This document shows positions 8,528 to 16,793 of a stretch of 64,000 nucleotides of DNA, in pieces (within the stretch, counting starts at the first letter, position 1; the number at the start of each line of letters is the position of its first letter). The position numbers and the translations under genes are program-made. The stretch is from Pseudomonas putida. Its GTDB lineage: Bacteria > Pseudomonadota > Gammaproteobacteria > Pseudomonadales > Pseudomonadaceae. Below the pieces are notes generated by a model. It did not search any database and was not told the origin of the DNA. It was given only the letters and a program-made list of their open reading frames with translations. The stretch is taken from NCBI RefSeq assembly GCF_005080685.1, contig NZ_CP039371.1, positions 3,720,001-3,784,000 of the forward strand, given 5' to 3'.

Positions 8528-8856
8528 TTTACCTGCCGGATGACTGTGGGAGCATTCGTCAAGGCCCCTTGGCGTGCACAGTTTCAACGGCTTCGACAGA
8601 AGCCAATGAGCGGCCTTACCCTTCGTGCCTTGACAATAAAGAGAACAATGTCATGAACCCATCCCTCGCCCAGCCCGCCCTGTGCGGTCCCCCCTTCCCG
8701 CCAATCGGCGACACCGGGCTCATCCGCTAGTCCCATTCGCTGCACCCGGGCAACCTTGCGCCCACCTGCCCCGATCAATCGTCCGCATCCGACCTTCACC
8801 GGTATCGAGCCCGCTCGTATACCGCGGCGTCCTGCATCCGACATCAGGAGTTAGCA

Positions 8857-10233
8857 ATGCATACAACAACCACAACCGCCACGCCCCCTGCGCATTCCCC
8901 TTCACATTCGAACTCAACCGGACGCTTGCGTAAATCCATGAGCATGACCGCGCTGGTACTCTTCGGCCTTGCCTACATGGTGCCGCTGGCGGTGTTTTCC
9001 GCCTATGGGCTGGTCGCCCAGATGACCAAGGGGCACCTGCCTACCGCTTACCTGCTGACCCTGGGCGCGATGTTGTTCACCGCCTACAGCTATGGCCGAA
9101 TGGTCCAGGCCCACCCTTATTCGGGCTCCGTCTACACCTACACGCGCAAGGCCTTCGGTGCCTGCGCAGGGTTCATGGCCGGTTGGACGCTCCTGCTCGA
9201 CTACATCTTCCTGCCGCTGCTCAGCTATCTGCTGATCGGCATCTACATGTCGGAATACTTCCCGGACATCCACCCCTGGGTGTGGGTGCTCGGCTCGATC
9301 AGCCTGGTGACCTTTCTCAACCTGATCGGTATCGAGTCGGTGACCCGGGTCAACTGGATCCTGGTGGTCGCCCAACTGGTGTTCATCGTGGTGTTCGTGG
9401 CGCTGTCGATCCAGACCGTGTCCGCCCAGGCGCAGCCGGTGTCGTTGACCTCGCCGTTCTATCACGAGGGCTTCAGCGCCTCGGCGATCATGGCCGGGGC
9501 GGCCGTGTTGTGTCTTTCGTTCGTCGGTTTCGACGCGGTGTCGACCATGGCCGAGGAAACCACCAACCCTACCCGGCGCATCCCTCAGGCGATCATGGCG
9601 GTGTCGTTGAGCGGTGGCCTGCTGTTTCTCGTGGTGTCGTACTTCGCCCAACTGGTGCACCCCGACTGGAGCAGCTTCGCCGACCCCGATTCGGCGCCGG
9701 TGGAAGTGATGCGCAGCACCGGCGGCCAACTGCTGGCCAGTGCCTTCACCGCCACCTACGTCGCCGGGTGTTTTGCCTCGGCGATGGTCTCCCAGGCCAG
9801 CGTGTCCCGGGTGCTGTTCGCCATGGGACGCGACGGTGCGCTGCCGTGGGTGTTTGGTCAGTTGGTGACGAAAAAGCGCGTGCCGGCTTGCGCGATCATG
9901 CTGGTCGGGCTGGTTTCGCTGACCGCGTTGGTGATCAGCCTGGATACGGTCGCCAACATGATCAGCTTTGGCGCGCTGTTCGCCTTCTCGGCGGTCAACC
10001 TGGCCGTGATCAAGCATTATCTGATCGACCAGAAGTTGCGTGGTACTCAGAACGCCCTGCGCTACGGCCTCATCCCAGGGTTGGGCTTTCTCAGCACGGT
10101 ATGGCTGTGGACCAGCCTGTCGAGCATGTCCTTCACCATCGGCCTGTGCTGGATGGGCGCCGGCGTGTTGTTCTTGCTGGGACTGACGCGGGCATTTCGG
10201 GTGAAGCTGCCAGAACTGCAGATGGCCGATTGA
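8857..10233 (+). CDS. APC family permease (putrescine/amino-acid importer-like)
   Basis: A 458-residue amino acid-polyamine-organocation permease with about twelve hydrophobic helices. The first helix block SMSMTALVLFGLAYMVPLA and the GFDAVSTMAEET segment in helix 6 are family hallmarks; the latter resembles PuuP-type putrescine importers. AGGAG at 8847-8851 supports the ATG at 8857. It lies next to a PuuC-like aldehyde dehydrogenase and a SpuC-like aminotransferase on the opposite strand, so import of putrescine or a related amine is the likely role. Transcription probably ends at the strong hairpin at 10266-10301. Confidence 0.85.
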   Translation: MHTTTTTATPPAHSPSHSNSTGRLRKSMSMTALVLFGLAYMVPLAVFSAYGLVAQMTKGHLPTAYLLTLGAMLFTAYSYGRMVQAHPYSGSVYTYTRKAFGACAGFMAGWTLLLDYIFLPLLSYLLIGIYMSEYFPDIHPWVWVLGSISLVTFLNLIGIESVTRVNWILVVAQLVFIVVFVALSIQTVSAQAQPVSLTSPFYHEGFSASAIMAGAAVLCLSFVGFDAVSTMAEETTNPTRRIPQAIMAVSLSGGLLFLVVSYFAQLVHPDWSSFADPDSAPVEVMRSTGGQLLASAFTATYVAGCFASAMVSQASVSRVLFAMGRDGALPWVFGQLVTKKRVPACAIMLVGLVSLTALVISLDTVANMISFGALFAFSAVNLAVIKHYLIDQKLRGTQNALRYGLIPGLGFLSTVWLWTSLSSMSFTIGLCWMGAGVLFLLGLTRAFRVKLPELQMAD

Positions 10234-10265
10234 CGCTTGTAGATGGCCTTGTTGCGTCATCCATG

Positions 10266-10301
10266 AAAAAAGACGCCGACGAGTGATCGTCGGCGTCTTT
10301 T
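10266..10301. terminator. Strong bidirectional intrinsic terminator
   Basis: GACGCCGACGA at 10272-10282 pairs perfectly with TCGTCGGCGTC at 10287-10297 across a GTGA loop. It is flanked by an A-run before and TTTT after. The A and T runs make it usable in both directions, ending the permease (+) and the aldehyde dehydrogenase (-, stop at 10315). Confidence 0.9.
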
Positions 10302-10314
10302 CATTGGGCCAGGG

Positions 10315-11808
10315 TCAACCGCGCAACTGGTACCAAGTGGTCTTGAGCTGCGAGTACTTGTCGAACGAATGCAACGACAGGTCGCGACCGAAACCCGATT
10401 GCTTGCCACCGCCGAACGGTACGCTCACATCCAGGGCATCGACCGTGTTCACCGACACCGTGCCCGCCTTCAGCCGTTTGGCGACCCGGTGCGCGCGGTT
10501 GAGGTCGTCGCTCCACACCGAGGCGGCCAGGCCGTAGATGCTGTCGTTGGCCAGGGCGATGGCCTGCTCCTCGGTGTCGAAGGCGCTCACTGCGAGCACC
10601 GGACCGAACACTTCCTCGCGCGCCAGACTCATCCCCTGCCCGACTTCGGCGAAGATGGTCGGCTCGATGTAGTTGTCGGCGCCATCGATGGTCAGTCGCT
10701 GGCCGCCACACACCAGGCGCGCGCCCTCCTCGCTGGCCTGGCCGATGGCGCGGGCGATGCGTGCGGTCTGCTCGGCATCGACGATGGCCCCGGCACGGCT
10801 GGCAGGGTTCAGCGGGTTACCCGGCAGCCACTGACGGGCCTTGGCTTGCAGGCGTTCGACGAACGCGTCGTGGATCGAGCGCTGCACGTACAGGCGCGAG
10901 TTGGCCGAGCACACTTCGCCCTGGTTGAAGAAGATGCCGAAGGCGGCCTTCTCCGCTGCCAGGTCCAGGTCCTGGCAGTCAGCGAAGACCAGGTTCGGGC
11001 TCTTGCCACCGCACTCCAACCAGACCTGCTTGAGGTTGGACTGCGCCGAATACTGCATGAAGTACTTGCCCACCTGGGTGGAACCGGTGAACACCAGGCA
11101 ATCCACATCCGGGTGCAGGCCAAGGGCACGGCCAGCTTGCTCGCCCAAACCTGGCACCACGTTCAGTACACCTTCCGGCAGACCGGCCTCCAAGGCCAGT
11201 TCGCCCAGGCGCAAGGCCGAGAACGGCGACTGTTCGGCGGGCTTGAGCACCACGCTGTTGCCTGCGGCCAGGGCGGGTGCGAGCTTCCAGGCGGCCATGT
11301 CCAGGGGGAAGTTCCACGGCACCACGGCGGCGATCACGCCGAGGGCTTCGCGGGTGATAGTGGCCAGCGCGTTGGCTGCGGTCGGCGCGACCTGGTCATA
11401 CAGTTTATCGAGTGCCTCGCCGTACCAGGCGAAGACATGCGCGGAGCCTGGCACGTCGATGTTGTAGGCATCCATTACCGGCTTGCCCATGTTCAGCGAA
11501 TCGAGCAGGGCCAGTTCTTCGCGGTTGGCCATGATCAACTCGGCCAGGCGCAGCAGCACCTTCTTGCGCTCGGCTGGGGCCATGCGCGGCCAGGGGCCTT
11601 GCTCGAAAGCACGGCGGGCGCTGGCGACGGCGAGGTCGACTTCGGCTTGGGCGCAGGAGGCTACCTGGGCGAGTAGTTGGTTGGTGGCGGGGTTGATGGA
11701 TGCGAAGGTGGCGCCGGTCGAGGCGCTGAGCTGGCGGCCTTGGATCAGGGCCTTGGTGGGTAGGGTTAGGGTGGAGGCGCGTTGTTGCCAGAATTGTTGC
11801 GTTTGCAT
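10315..11808 (-). CDS. Aldehyde dehydrogenase, gamma-Glu-gamma-aminobutyraldehyde/aminobutyraldehyde type (PuuC/KauB-like)
   Basis: A 497-residue NAD(P)-dependent aldehyde dehydrogenase. The oxyanion asparagine is N166 (VVPWNFPLD), the general base E265 (LECGGKSPN), and the catalytic cysteine C300 (FFNQGEVCSAN). Length and the GQ/GEVC context fit the PuuC/KauB group that oxidises aminoaldehydes from polyamine breakdown. Together with the aminotransferase at 12240-13622 it would convert putrescine to 4-aminobutyrate: transamination gives 4-aminobutanal, which this enzyme would oxidise. The two genes are separated by a 431-base gap containing a nested palindrome, so they are probably transcribed independently. 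Confidence 0.88.
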   Translation of the reverse strand: MQTQQFWQQRASTLTLPTKALIQGRQLSASTGATFASINPATNQLLAQVASCAQAEVDLAVASARRAFEQGPWPRMAPAERKKVLLRLAELIMANREELALLDSLNMGKPVMDAYNIDVPGSAHVFAWYGEALDKLYDQVAPTAANALATITREALGVIAAVVPWNFPLDMAAWKLAPALAAGNSVVLKPAEQSPFSALRLGELALEAGLPEGVLNVVPGLGEQAGRALGLHPDVDCLVFTGSTQVGKYFMQYSAQSNLKQVWLECGGKSPNLVFADCQDLDLAAEKAAFGIFFNQGEVCSANSRLYVQRSIHDAFVERLQAKARQWLPGNPLNPASRAGAIVDAEQTARIARAIGQASEEGARLVCGGQRLTIDGADNYIEPTIFAEVGQGMSLAREEVFGPVLAVSAFDTEEQAIALANDSIYGLAASVWSDDLNRAHRVAKRLKAGTVSVNTVDALDVSVPFGGGKQSGFGRDLSLHSFDKYSQLKTTWYQLRG

Positions 11809-11855
11809 GGGGGCTCCTGGGGGCGCTTGGGGCGGTTTGTTGTTGGTTTTGGAGT

Positions 11856-11883
11856 GGGATTTGGATTGGGATTTGGGCGGGGG
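11856..11883 (+). other. G-run tract with quadruplex potential upstream of the aldehyde dehydrogenase
   Basis: Four runs of three or more G occur within 28 bases on the + strand: 11856-11858, 11868-11870, 11875-11877 and 11879-11883, with spacers of 9, 4 and 1 bases. The surrounding 11809-11935 is strongly G/T-biased on this strand, so it is C/A-rich in the leader of the minus-strand gene. Quadruplex formation is only a possibility. Confidence 0.3.
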
Positions 11884-11943
11884 TGGATCTGGAGGAAAGG
11901 TGGGGGCGCGGGGTGTTCACTGGAGCATTGCAGTGGCGCACAA

Positions 11944-12194
11944 ATCGAGCGCCGCCCGCGCGGCGCTTCGCGGGACAAGCCCGCTCCCACATTTGTTGCA
12001 ACGTGCCACTGTCTGTCAGGTCATGGTTGTTCGCCTTTGGTGGCACCACGAGGTATCGGGGTGCGCCCCGGCGGCAACACAAATACCGAGCCGGGCCCAC
12101 CAGACTGACAACCATGGCCTGTCAGACATAATTGGCCCCAAACAGATGTGGGAGCGGGCTTGTCCCGCGAAGCGCCGCGCGGGCGGCGCTCGAT
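11944..12194. repeat. Nested palindrome with REP outer arms (BIME-like)
   Basis: The outer arms are 49-bp perfect inverted repeats at 11944-11992 and 12146-12194. Each contains a REP core (GTGGGAGCGGGCTTGTCCCGCG) joined to an extra GC palindrome (GCGCCGC-like). Inside them, 12011-12030 and 12108-12127 form a second inverted pair matching at 18 of 20 bases. A small hairpin (CGGGG-TGCG-CCCCG) at 12057-12070 lies almost at the exact centre. No open reading frame of interest is present. It occupies the gap between the aldehyde dehydrogenase and aminotransferase genes. Confidence 0.9.
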
Positions 12195-12239
12195 CTCAAA
12201 GCCGCTGAAGATCTCAAGCGAACACATCAGCGCCCGATC

Positions 12240-13622
12240 TCAATACCGCCCGACCAACCGGGCAGTCCGATCCACTGCAACCTTTGTCTTCTCCACCAAC
12301 TCATCCAGCTCGCCATGACTGGCCACCAACGCCGGCGCCATGATCATCCGCCCCAGGGTCGAACGAATGATCACCCCTTCCTCGAAACCAAAGGTCCGGC
12401 ACTGCCAGGCCAGGTCGTTCTCGTTCGCGAAGCGCTTGCGGCTGGTCTTGTCTTCTGCGAACTGCAACGCTGCCACCAGCCCGGCGCCCTGCACCTGGCC
12501 GATCAGCGGGTGGTTGGCGAACACCTCACGCAGTATCCGCTGCAGATACGGCCCGGTGTCTTCCTTCACCTGGCGCACGATGCCTTCGTCACGCAGGGCC
12601 TTGAGGTTGGCGATGGCCACCGCCGCCGCCACCGGGTGACCGGAATAGGTCAAACCATGGGCGAACACCCCGCCCTGCTCCACCAGCGCCTCGGCGATGC
12701 GCTTGCTCAGCACCAGGCCGCCCATCGGCACATAGCCCGAGGTCAGGCCCTTGGCGATCGACAGGGTGTCGGGCTCGAAGCCGAAGTACTCGTGGGCGAA
12801 CCATTCGCCCGTGCGACCAAAGCCACCGATCACTTCGTCGGCGCACAGCAGCACGTCGTACTGGCGGCAGATGCGCTGGATCTCGGGCCAGTAGCTTTCT
12901 GGCGGGAAGATCATGCCGCCAGCGCCCTGGAATGGCTCGGCGATGAAGCCGGCAACGTTCTCGGCGCCCAGTTCGAGGATCTTCTCCTCCAGCTGAAGGG
13001 CACAGCGCCGGCCGAACTCGGCCGGCGACAGCTCGCCGCCAGCGGCGTACCAGTAGGGTTCGTCGATGTGCGCTACATCCGGGATCAGGCCGCCCATCTC
13101 GTGCATGAACTTCATGCCGCCCAGCGCCGTCGCGGCCAGGGTCGAGCCGTGGTAGCCGTTCCAGCGGCCGATCATGATCTTCTTGCTCGGCTGGCCGACC
13201 ACCTGCCAGTAACGGCGCACGGTACGGATCAGCACCTCGTTGGCCTCGGAGCCTGAATTGGTGTAGATCGCGTGGCTGTAGTGCCCCGGCAACAGGTTGA
13301 ACAGCAGTTCGGACAGCTCGATCACCGCCGGGTGGGTGGTGTGGAAGAACATGTTGTAGTAGGCCAGCTGGTCCATCTGCGCAGCGGCGGCGGCAGTCAG
13401 GTCCTTGCGGCCGTAACCGAGCTGGGTGCACCACAGGCCCGACATGCCGTCCAGGTACCGCTTGCCCTCGCTGTCCCACAGGTGCAGCCGCTCGCCGCCG
13501 ACGATCACCCGGGGGCCTTCGGCGTTGAGGGCCTTCTGGTCGAGGAAGGCATGGATGTGGTGAGCGGCATCGCTGGCCTGGTAGTCACGGGTCTGGCGTT
13601 GCGGTACGAAAGGCGCGTTCAT
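12240..13622 (-). CDS. spuC: Class III aminotransferase, SpuC-like (putrescine/polyamine-pyruvate aminotransferase)
   Basis: A 460-residue fold-type I PLP enzyme. Visible landmarks are GSEANE (about 124-129, phosphate contact), the DEVIGGFGR strand (D262 binds the pyridine nitrogen) and the Schiff-base lysine K291 in SIAKGLTSGYVPMGG. The sequence reads like SpuC of pseudomonads, which transfers the amino group of putrescine and related diamines to pyruvate. The nearby APC permease, aminobutyraldehyde dehydrogenase and LuxR-type regulator support polyamine use. Pseudomonas genomes often carry several SpuC paralogues, so the exact amine preference is open. Confidence 0.85.
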   Translation of the reverse strand: MNAPFVPQRQTRDYQASDAAHHIHAFLDQKALNAEGPRVIVGGERLHLWDSEGKRYLDGMSGLWCTQLGYGRKDLTAAAAAQMDQLAYYNMFFHTTHPAVIELSELLFNLLPGHYSHAIYTNSGSEANEVLIRTVRRYWQVVGQPSKKIMIGRWNGYHGSTLAATALGGMKFMHEMGGLIPDVAHIDEPYWYAAGGELSPAEFGRRCALQLEEKILELGAENVAGFIAEPFQGAGGMIFPPESYWPEIQRICRQYDVLLCADEVIGGFGRTGEWFAHEYFGFEPDTLSIAKGLTSGYVPMGGLVLSKRIAEALVEQGGVFAHGLTYSGHPVAAAVAIANLKALRDEGIVRQVKEDTGPYLQRILREVFANHPLIGQVQGAGLVAALQFAEDKTSRKRFANENDLAWQCRTFGFEEGVIIRSTLGRMIMAPALVASHGELDELVEKTKVAVDRTARLVGRY

Positions 13623-13667
13623 GGCGGGTGTTCCTTGTTGGTATGGGGTGGAGCGAGGCAGCGGCGC

Positions 13668-14546
13668 TCAGCGCAGCTTGCCCATGTAGCTTTCCAGCGG
13701 GTCTCGGCCGAGCACGCCCTGGGCGTTGGCCAACGCATCGATGAACAGGGAGAACAGTTCCGACTGCGTGCCGATATCGAGCTTGGCGTAGACGTGCTTG
13801 CGGTGGGACTTGATGGTGTCTTCCGAGACCCCCAGGCGTTCGGCCAGCGAGCGGGTCGAGTGGCCGCGCAGGATGAGCTGGGCGATGCGGCACTCGCGTT
13901 CGGTCAGCAACGACGAACCGAAGTTGCTCAGCGCAGCATGCACCTGCTGCTCCCAACCCGTTTCAATCCGCCCACCTCGGCCTTGGTAGCCGTCGAAGTG
14001 CTTGGCCAGCACCGCCAGCACCCAAGGGCCGATGCACTTGAAGCGTGCCTTGGTGTCACCCTCGAGTTCGTCGGTGAATGCCAGGGAAACCGCCAGGCTC
14101 AGGCCCTTGCCCAACTGCAGGATGTAGTTGATCTCGTCTTCGAAGTACGAATGCCGGTAGAACGCCAGGTAGTACTCGCTGAGCTTGAAGTGATCCGGGG
14201 CGACGTCTTCCAGGGCATAGCAGCCCGATGGCACGTTCTCGATGCTGGCCTCGTAGAACGGGTCGAGCAGGTAGAAACCCGACAGGTAGCGCCGCACGTT
14301 GCCTTCCGGCGCCCAGGGCCCGGCGCCATCACATTCGAACCAGGCCGAGGGCAAGCCTTGGTGCGGATACAGATACACGGTGGTGGCCTTCACCGGGCCG
14401 ACGCTCGCCAGCGCCTCGATCAGTGCCGCGGCGAACCCGGGTGTGCCAATGGCCGCGGTAACCTTGGCCATTGCCTCGAACCACCGCACTGAAGTGAGTT
14501 GAGCACTATCCACGTCTGCATCCACCCAAAAAAGACTGCCTGGCAT
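13668..14546 (-). CDS. LuxR-family transcriptional regulator of the polyamine region
   Basis: A regulator of 292 residues, or 267 if the ATG at 14471 (MAKVTAAIG) is used. The C-terminal 65 residues form a LuxR/NarL HTH (LTERECRIAQLILRGHSTRS, then LGVSEDTIKSHRKHVYAKL). The N-terminal 200 residues lack the conserved Trp/Tyr/Asp pattern of acyl-homoserine-lactone receptors and have no receiver domain, so the signal is unknown. The gene lies 45 bases upstream of the aminotransferase on the same strand. Its own upstream region holds a TCACCC-N4-GGGTGA palindrome that also occurs before the permease. Autoregulation and control of the polyamine genes are inferred. Confidence 0.82.
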   Translation of the reverse strand: MPGSLFWVDADVDSAQLTSVRWFEAMAKVTAAIGTPGFAAALIEALASVGPVKATTVYLYPHQGLPSAWFECDGAGPWAPEGNVRRYLSGFYLLDPFYEASIENVPSGCYALEDVAPDHFKLSEYYLAFYRHSYFEDEINYILQLGKGLSLAVSLAFTDELEGDTKARFKCIGPWVLAVLAKHFDGYQGRGGRIETGWEQQVHAALSNFGSSLLTERECRIAQLILRGHSTRSLAERLGVSEDTIKSHRKHVYAKLDIGTQSELFSLFIDALANAQGVLGRDPLESYMGKLR

Positions 14547-14603
14547 GAGGCGGCATCGTTGTTCTGTTGAGCGGATGTTCCCATGAGTGCCTGCCCTGGA
14601 AAA

Positions 14604-14619
14604 TCACCCGATAGGGTGA
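14604..14619. promoter_or_regulatory. TCACCC-N4-GGGTGA palindrome upstream of the LuxR-type gene
   Basis: TCACCC at 14604-14609, spacer GATA, GGGTGA at 14614-14619. Same half-sites and spacing as at 8511-8526. It lies 57 bases upstream of the longer start of the LuxR-type gene. Confidence 0.5.
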
Positions 14620-14685
14620 ACCCGCAAGCGCCAGCGGCATCGATGTCGCGCGCTGAGCTGAGCTGGGCTGAAGAGCCCGCCCCGA

Positions 14686-15846
14686 TCAGGCCTGGCGCAG
14701 GTATGCCGCCAGGCGCAGCAGCATCGCATCACAGCCTTGCAACTGCTCGACACTGACGAATTCGTCCGGCTTGTGCCCCTGGTCCATGCTCCCTGGCCCG
14801 CAGACCACCGTAGGAATGCCGGCCTGGTCGAACAACCCGCCTTCGGTGCCGAACGCGACCGTACCGAAGGTATCGGAGCCGCTGAGCAATGCCACCAGCC
14901 GCGCCGCCTCGCTGTCTTGCGCAGTGGCCAGCCCCGGGTAGGCGCTCAGCGGGCGCAGGCGGATATCGCTGGCGGCATTGACTGCCCGCATGCGCGGCAG
15001 TAGCTCGGCCTCGGCGTAGGTCTGCAACTGGTCGGCCACGCGCTGCGCCTCGAAACCGGGCAAGGCGCGCACCTCGAAGTCGAATTCGCATTCCTCGGGC
15101 ACGATGTTCAGCGCCCGACCGCCCTTGATCACACCGGTCTGCACGGTCGAGAACGGTGGGTCGAAACGCTCGTCGTGGTGCGCCGGCAGCGCCAGCGCAT
15201 CGCCGATCTCGCCGAGCTTGCCGATCAGTCGCGCGGCGTACTCAATGGCGTTGACCCCATAGGGCGCATAGGCAGAGTGGCAGGCCGCACCGTGCACTTC
15301 GCAGCGCATGGCCAGCTTGCCCTTGTGGCCGAGCACCGGCTTGAGCTCGGTCGGCTCGCCGATCAGGCACAAGCGCGGCTTGTGCGGGCGCTGTTGCAAG
15401 GCCGCGAGCATGGAACGTACGCCCAGGCAGCCGACTTCCTCGTCATAGGAGAATGCCAGGTGCACCGGCATCGACAGCGGCTCGGCAAGAAACGCCGGCA
15501 CCGCGGCCAGCACCGAGGCGATGTAGCCTTTCATGTCGGCAGTGCCCCGGCCGTACAGGCGGCCATCGCGTTCGGTGAGGGCGAATGGCTCGACCGTCCA
15601 TGCCTGGCCATCCACCGGTACCACGTCGGTGTGACCGGAGAGCACAACACCCCCGCGATCATCGGGGCCGATGGTGGCGAACAGGTTGGCCTTGGTGCCT
15701 TCGTCGTTGAGAAACAGCTCGCTCTGCACGCCCAACCCGGCGAGGTAGTCGCGGATGAAACCGATCAGTTCCAGGTTGGAATCGCGGCTGACGGTGGCAA
15801 AGCCCACCAGGCGCTCGAGCAGTGCGCGGCTGGACACCTCACTCAT
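14686..15846 (-). CDS. argE: Acetylornithine deacetylase-like M20 metallo-deacylase (ArgE family)
   Basis: A 386-residue M20 amidohydrolase. LSGHTDVVPVDGQ supplies the first metal histidine and catalytic aspartate, DMKG the bridging aspartate, DEEVGC the general-base glutamate and metal ligand, and GHKPDE near the C-terminus the last histidine. Start taken at 15846 (MSEVSSR), overlapping the end of the DUF1028 gene by 8 bases. The family removes acyl groups from amino acids. The setting (DUF1028, Rid protein, flavin monooxygenase) argues for a catabolic N-acyl or peptide substrate rather than arginine synthesis. The gene name marks the family, not a proven role. Confidence 0.82.
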   Translation of the reverse strand: MSEVSSRALLERLVGFATVSRDSNLELIGFIRDYLAGLGVQSELFLNDEGTKANLFATIGPDDRGGVVLSGHTDVVPVDGQAWTVEPFALTERDGRLYGRGTADMKGYIASVLAAVPAFLAEPLSMPVHLAFSYDEEVGCLGVRSMLAALQQRPHKPRLCLIGEPTELKPVLGHKGKLAMRCEVHGAACHSAYAPYGVNAIEYAARLIGKLGEIGDALALPAHHDERFDPPFSTVQTGVIKGGRALNIVPEECEFDFEVRALPGFEAQRVADQLQTYAEAELLPRMRAVNAASDIRLRPLSAYPGLATAQDSEAARLVALLSGSDTFGTVAFGTEGGLFDQAGIPTVVCGPGSMDQGHKPDEFVSVEQLQGCDAMLLRLAAYLRQA

Positions 15847-16516
15847 CGCCCGGCACCCCATAGCTTGGCGCTGCGGTAGGGTTGAGGGCGCGGGTCACGT
15901 AGTCCTGCATCTGCGGGCGGTAGGCCTGCCAGAGGCGGTCGAGCTCACCGATCGGATCGTGCTCGGCCCAGTCCACACGCAGGTCGACCAGCGCCCAGGT
16001 GTGCTCGCCGGCGATCTTCAACGCCGCCGAATGCACCGGCCCCGCCTCGCCTCCGGCCGCCATGGCCGCGTGCATCGCCGCCAGCAGGCGGTCTGCCAGG
16101 TGGCCGCCAGCCTGTTCGAAGGCTGCGACCATGGCTTCGATCACCGCCTGCGAAGACAGCAGGTTGCCCGCCGCCGCGCACTGCTCGCCAGCCACGGCAT
16201 TGTGCACGCCAAGGGCCTCCTTGCCGGTGAACAGCGCCACCTGGCCCTGGCTGTCGATCACCGTCACCTGCCGATACTCGCTCCAGCCGTTGGCACTGAG
16301 CACCTTGTCCAGGGCCGCCGCTGGCGGCACCTGGTCGCGTTCTAGGGCATCGAGGATCTGCGGGCCGAGGGCCGGCAAGGTGATGTTCTGGGTCGAGACC
16401 GCACCCACGCCGGCACGCACCCACGGGCAGCGGGCACCCACGGCGATGCTCGACGAACTGATGGCGATGCCGACCTGGCCGGTTTCCTGGCAGCGTCCGA
16501 TGATGGAGAAAGTCAT
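15839..16516 (-). CDS. DUF1028 family protein (Ntn-hydrolase-like)
   Basis: A 225-residue protein starting MTFSIIGRCQETGQVGIAISSSS, the typical DUF1028 opening; the family has an Ntn-hydrolase-like fold. ATG at 16516 chosen over a frame extension of 13 codons. The conserved GARCPWVRAGVGAVSTQ and NAVAGEQCAAAGNLL blocks are present. It overlaps the ArgE-like gene, so the two are translationally coupled. It is divergent from the flavin monooxygenase/Rid pair across 277 bases. Members of this family recur beside M20 peptidases and Rid proteins, but no enzyme activity is firmly assigned as far as I know. Confidence 0.85.
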   Translation of the reverse strand: MTFSIIGRCQETGQVGIAISSSSIAVGARCPWVRAGVGAVSTQNITLPALGPQILDALERDQVPPAAALDKVLSANGWSEYRQVTVIDSQGQVALFTGKEALGVHNAVAGEQCAAAGNLLSSQAVIEAMVAAFEQAGGHLADRLLAAMHAAMAAGGEAGPVHSAALKIAGEHTWALVDLRVDWAEHDPIGELDRLWQAYRPQMQDYVTRALNPTAAPSYGVPGDE

Positions 16517-16579
16517 GGTGCAGCTCCTGTTCTGGTTTAACAGGATTCTCTGCAAGCCCCGCCGGGGACGAAACCAACA

Positions 16580-16614
16580 TTTTCCTCGGCATTGCCAAGG
16601 AAAAACCTAAGGCC
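16580..16614. promoter_or_regulatory. Palindrome and shared motif in the DUF1028/monooxygenase divergent promoter
   Basis: TTTTCCT (16580-16586) and AGGAAAA (16598-16604) flank GGC-ATT-GCC, giving a 25-bp palindrome with a single mismatch (C16587/A16597). Immediately after it, ACCTAAGGCC (16605-16614) is repeated exactly at 19555-19564, upstream of the LysR-type gene of this region. The element is a plausible LysR-type operator for both divergent transcripts. The rest of 16517-16793 shows no gene. Confidence 0.4.
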
Positions 16615-16793
16615 CCGGCAAAACGCCGCCGATCCTGGCCCCAGCCCTTGCCCCACGAGCCCTTCGGTAATTTATCGGCAAGCCCCAGCTAAATACTATT
16701 TTCGCGATGTTACGCCCCTCCCTAGTCTGGCCCCAGGCAACAGCGGTCCATCGAACCGACCTGACAACAACCGCCTGAACAAGGGCTCGGAAA

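Noticed and set aside
13668..14546. LuxR-type gene considered as a quorum-sensing receptor
   Set aside because: The N-terminal region lacks the conserved acyl-homoserine-lactone-binding residues, and no luxI-like synthase is in the window.
14686..15846. ArgE-like enzyme considered as the arginine-biosynthetic deacetylase
   Set aside because: Pseudomonads make arginine through the cyclic ArgJ route, and the neighbours (DUF1028, Rid, flavin monooxygenase) are catabolic. The family name is kept only as a label.
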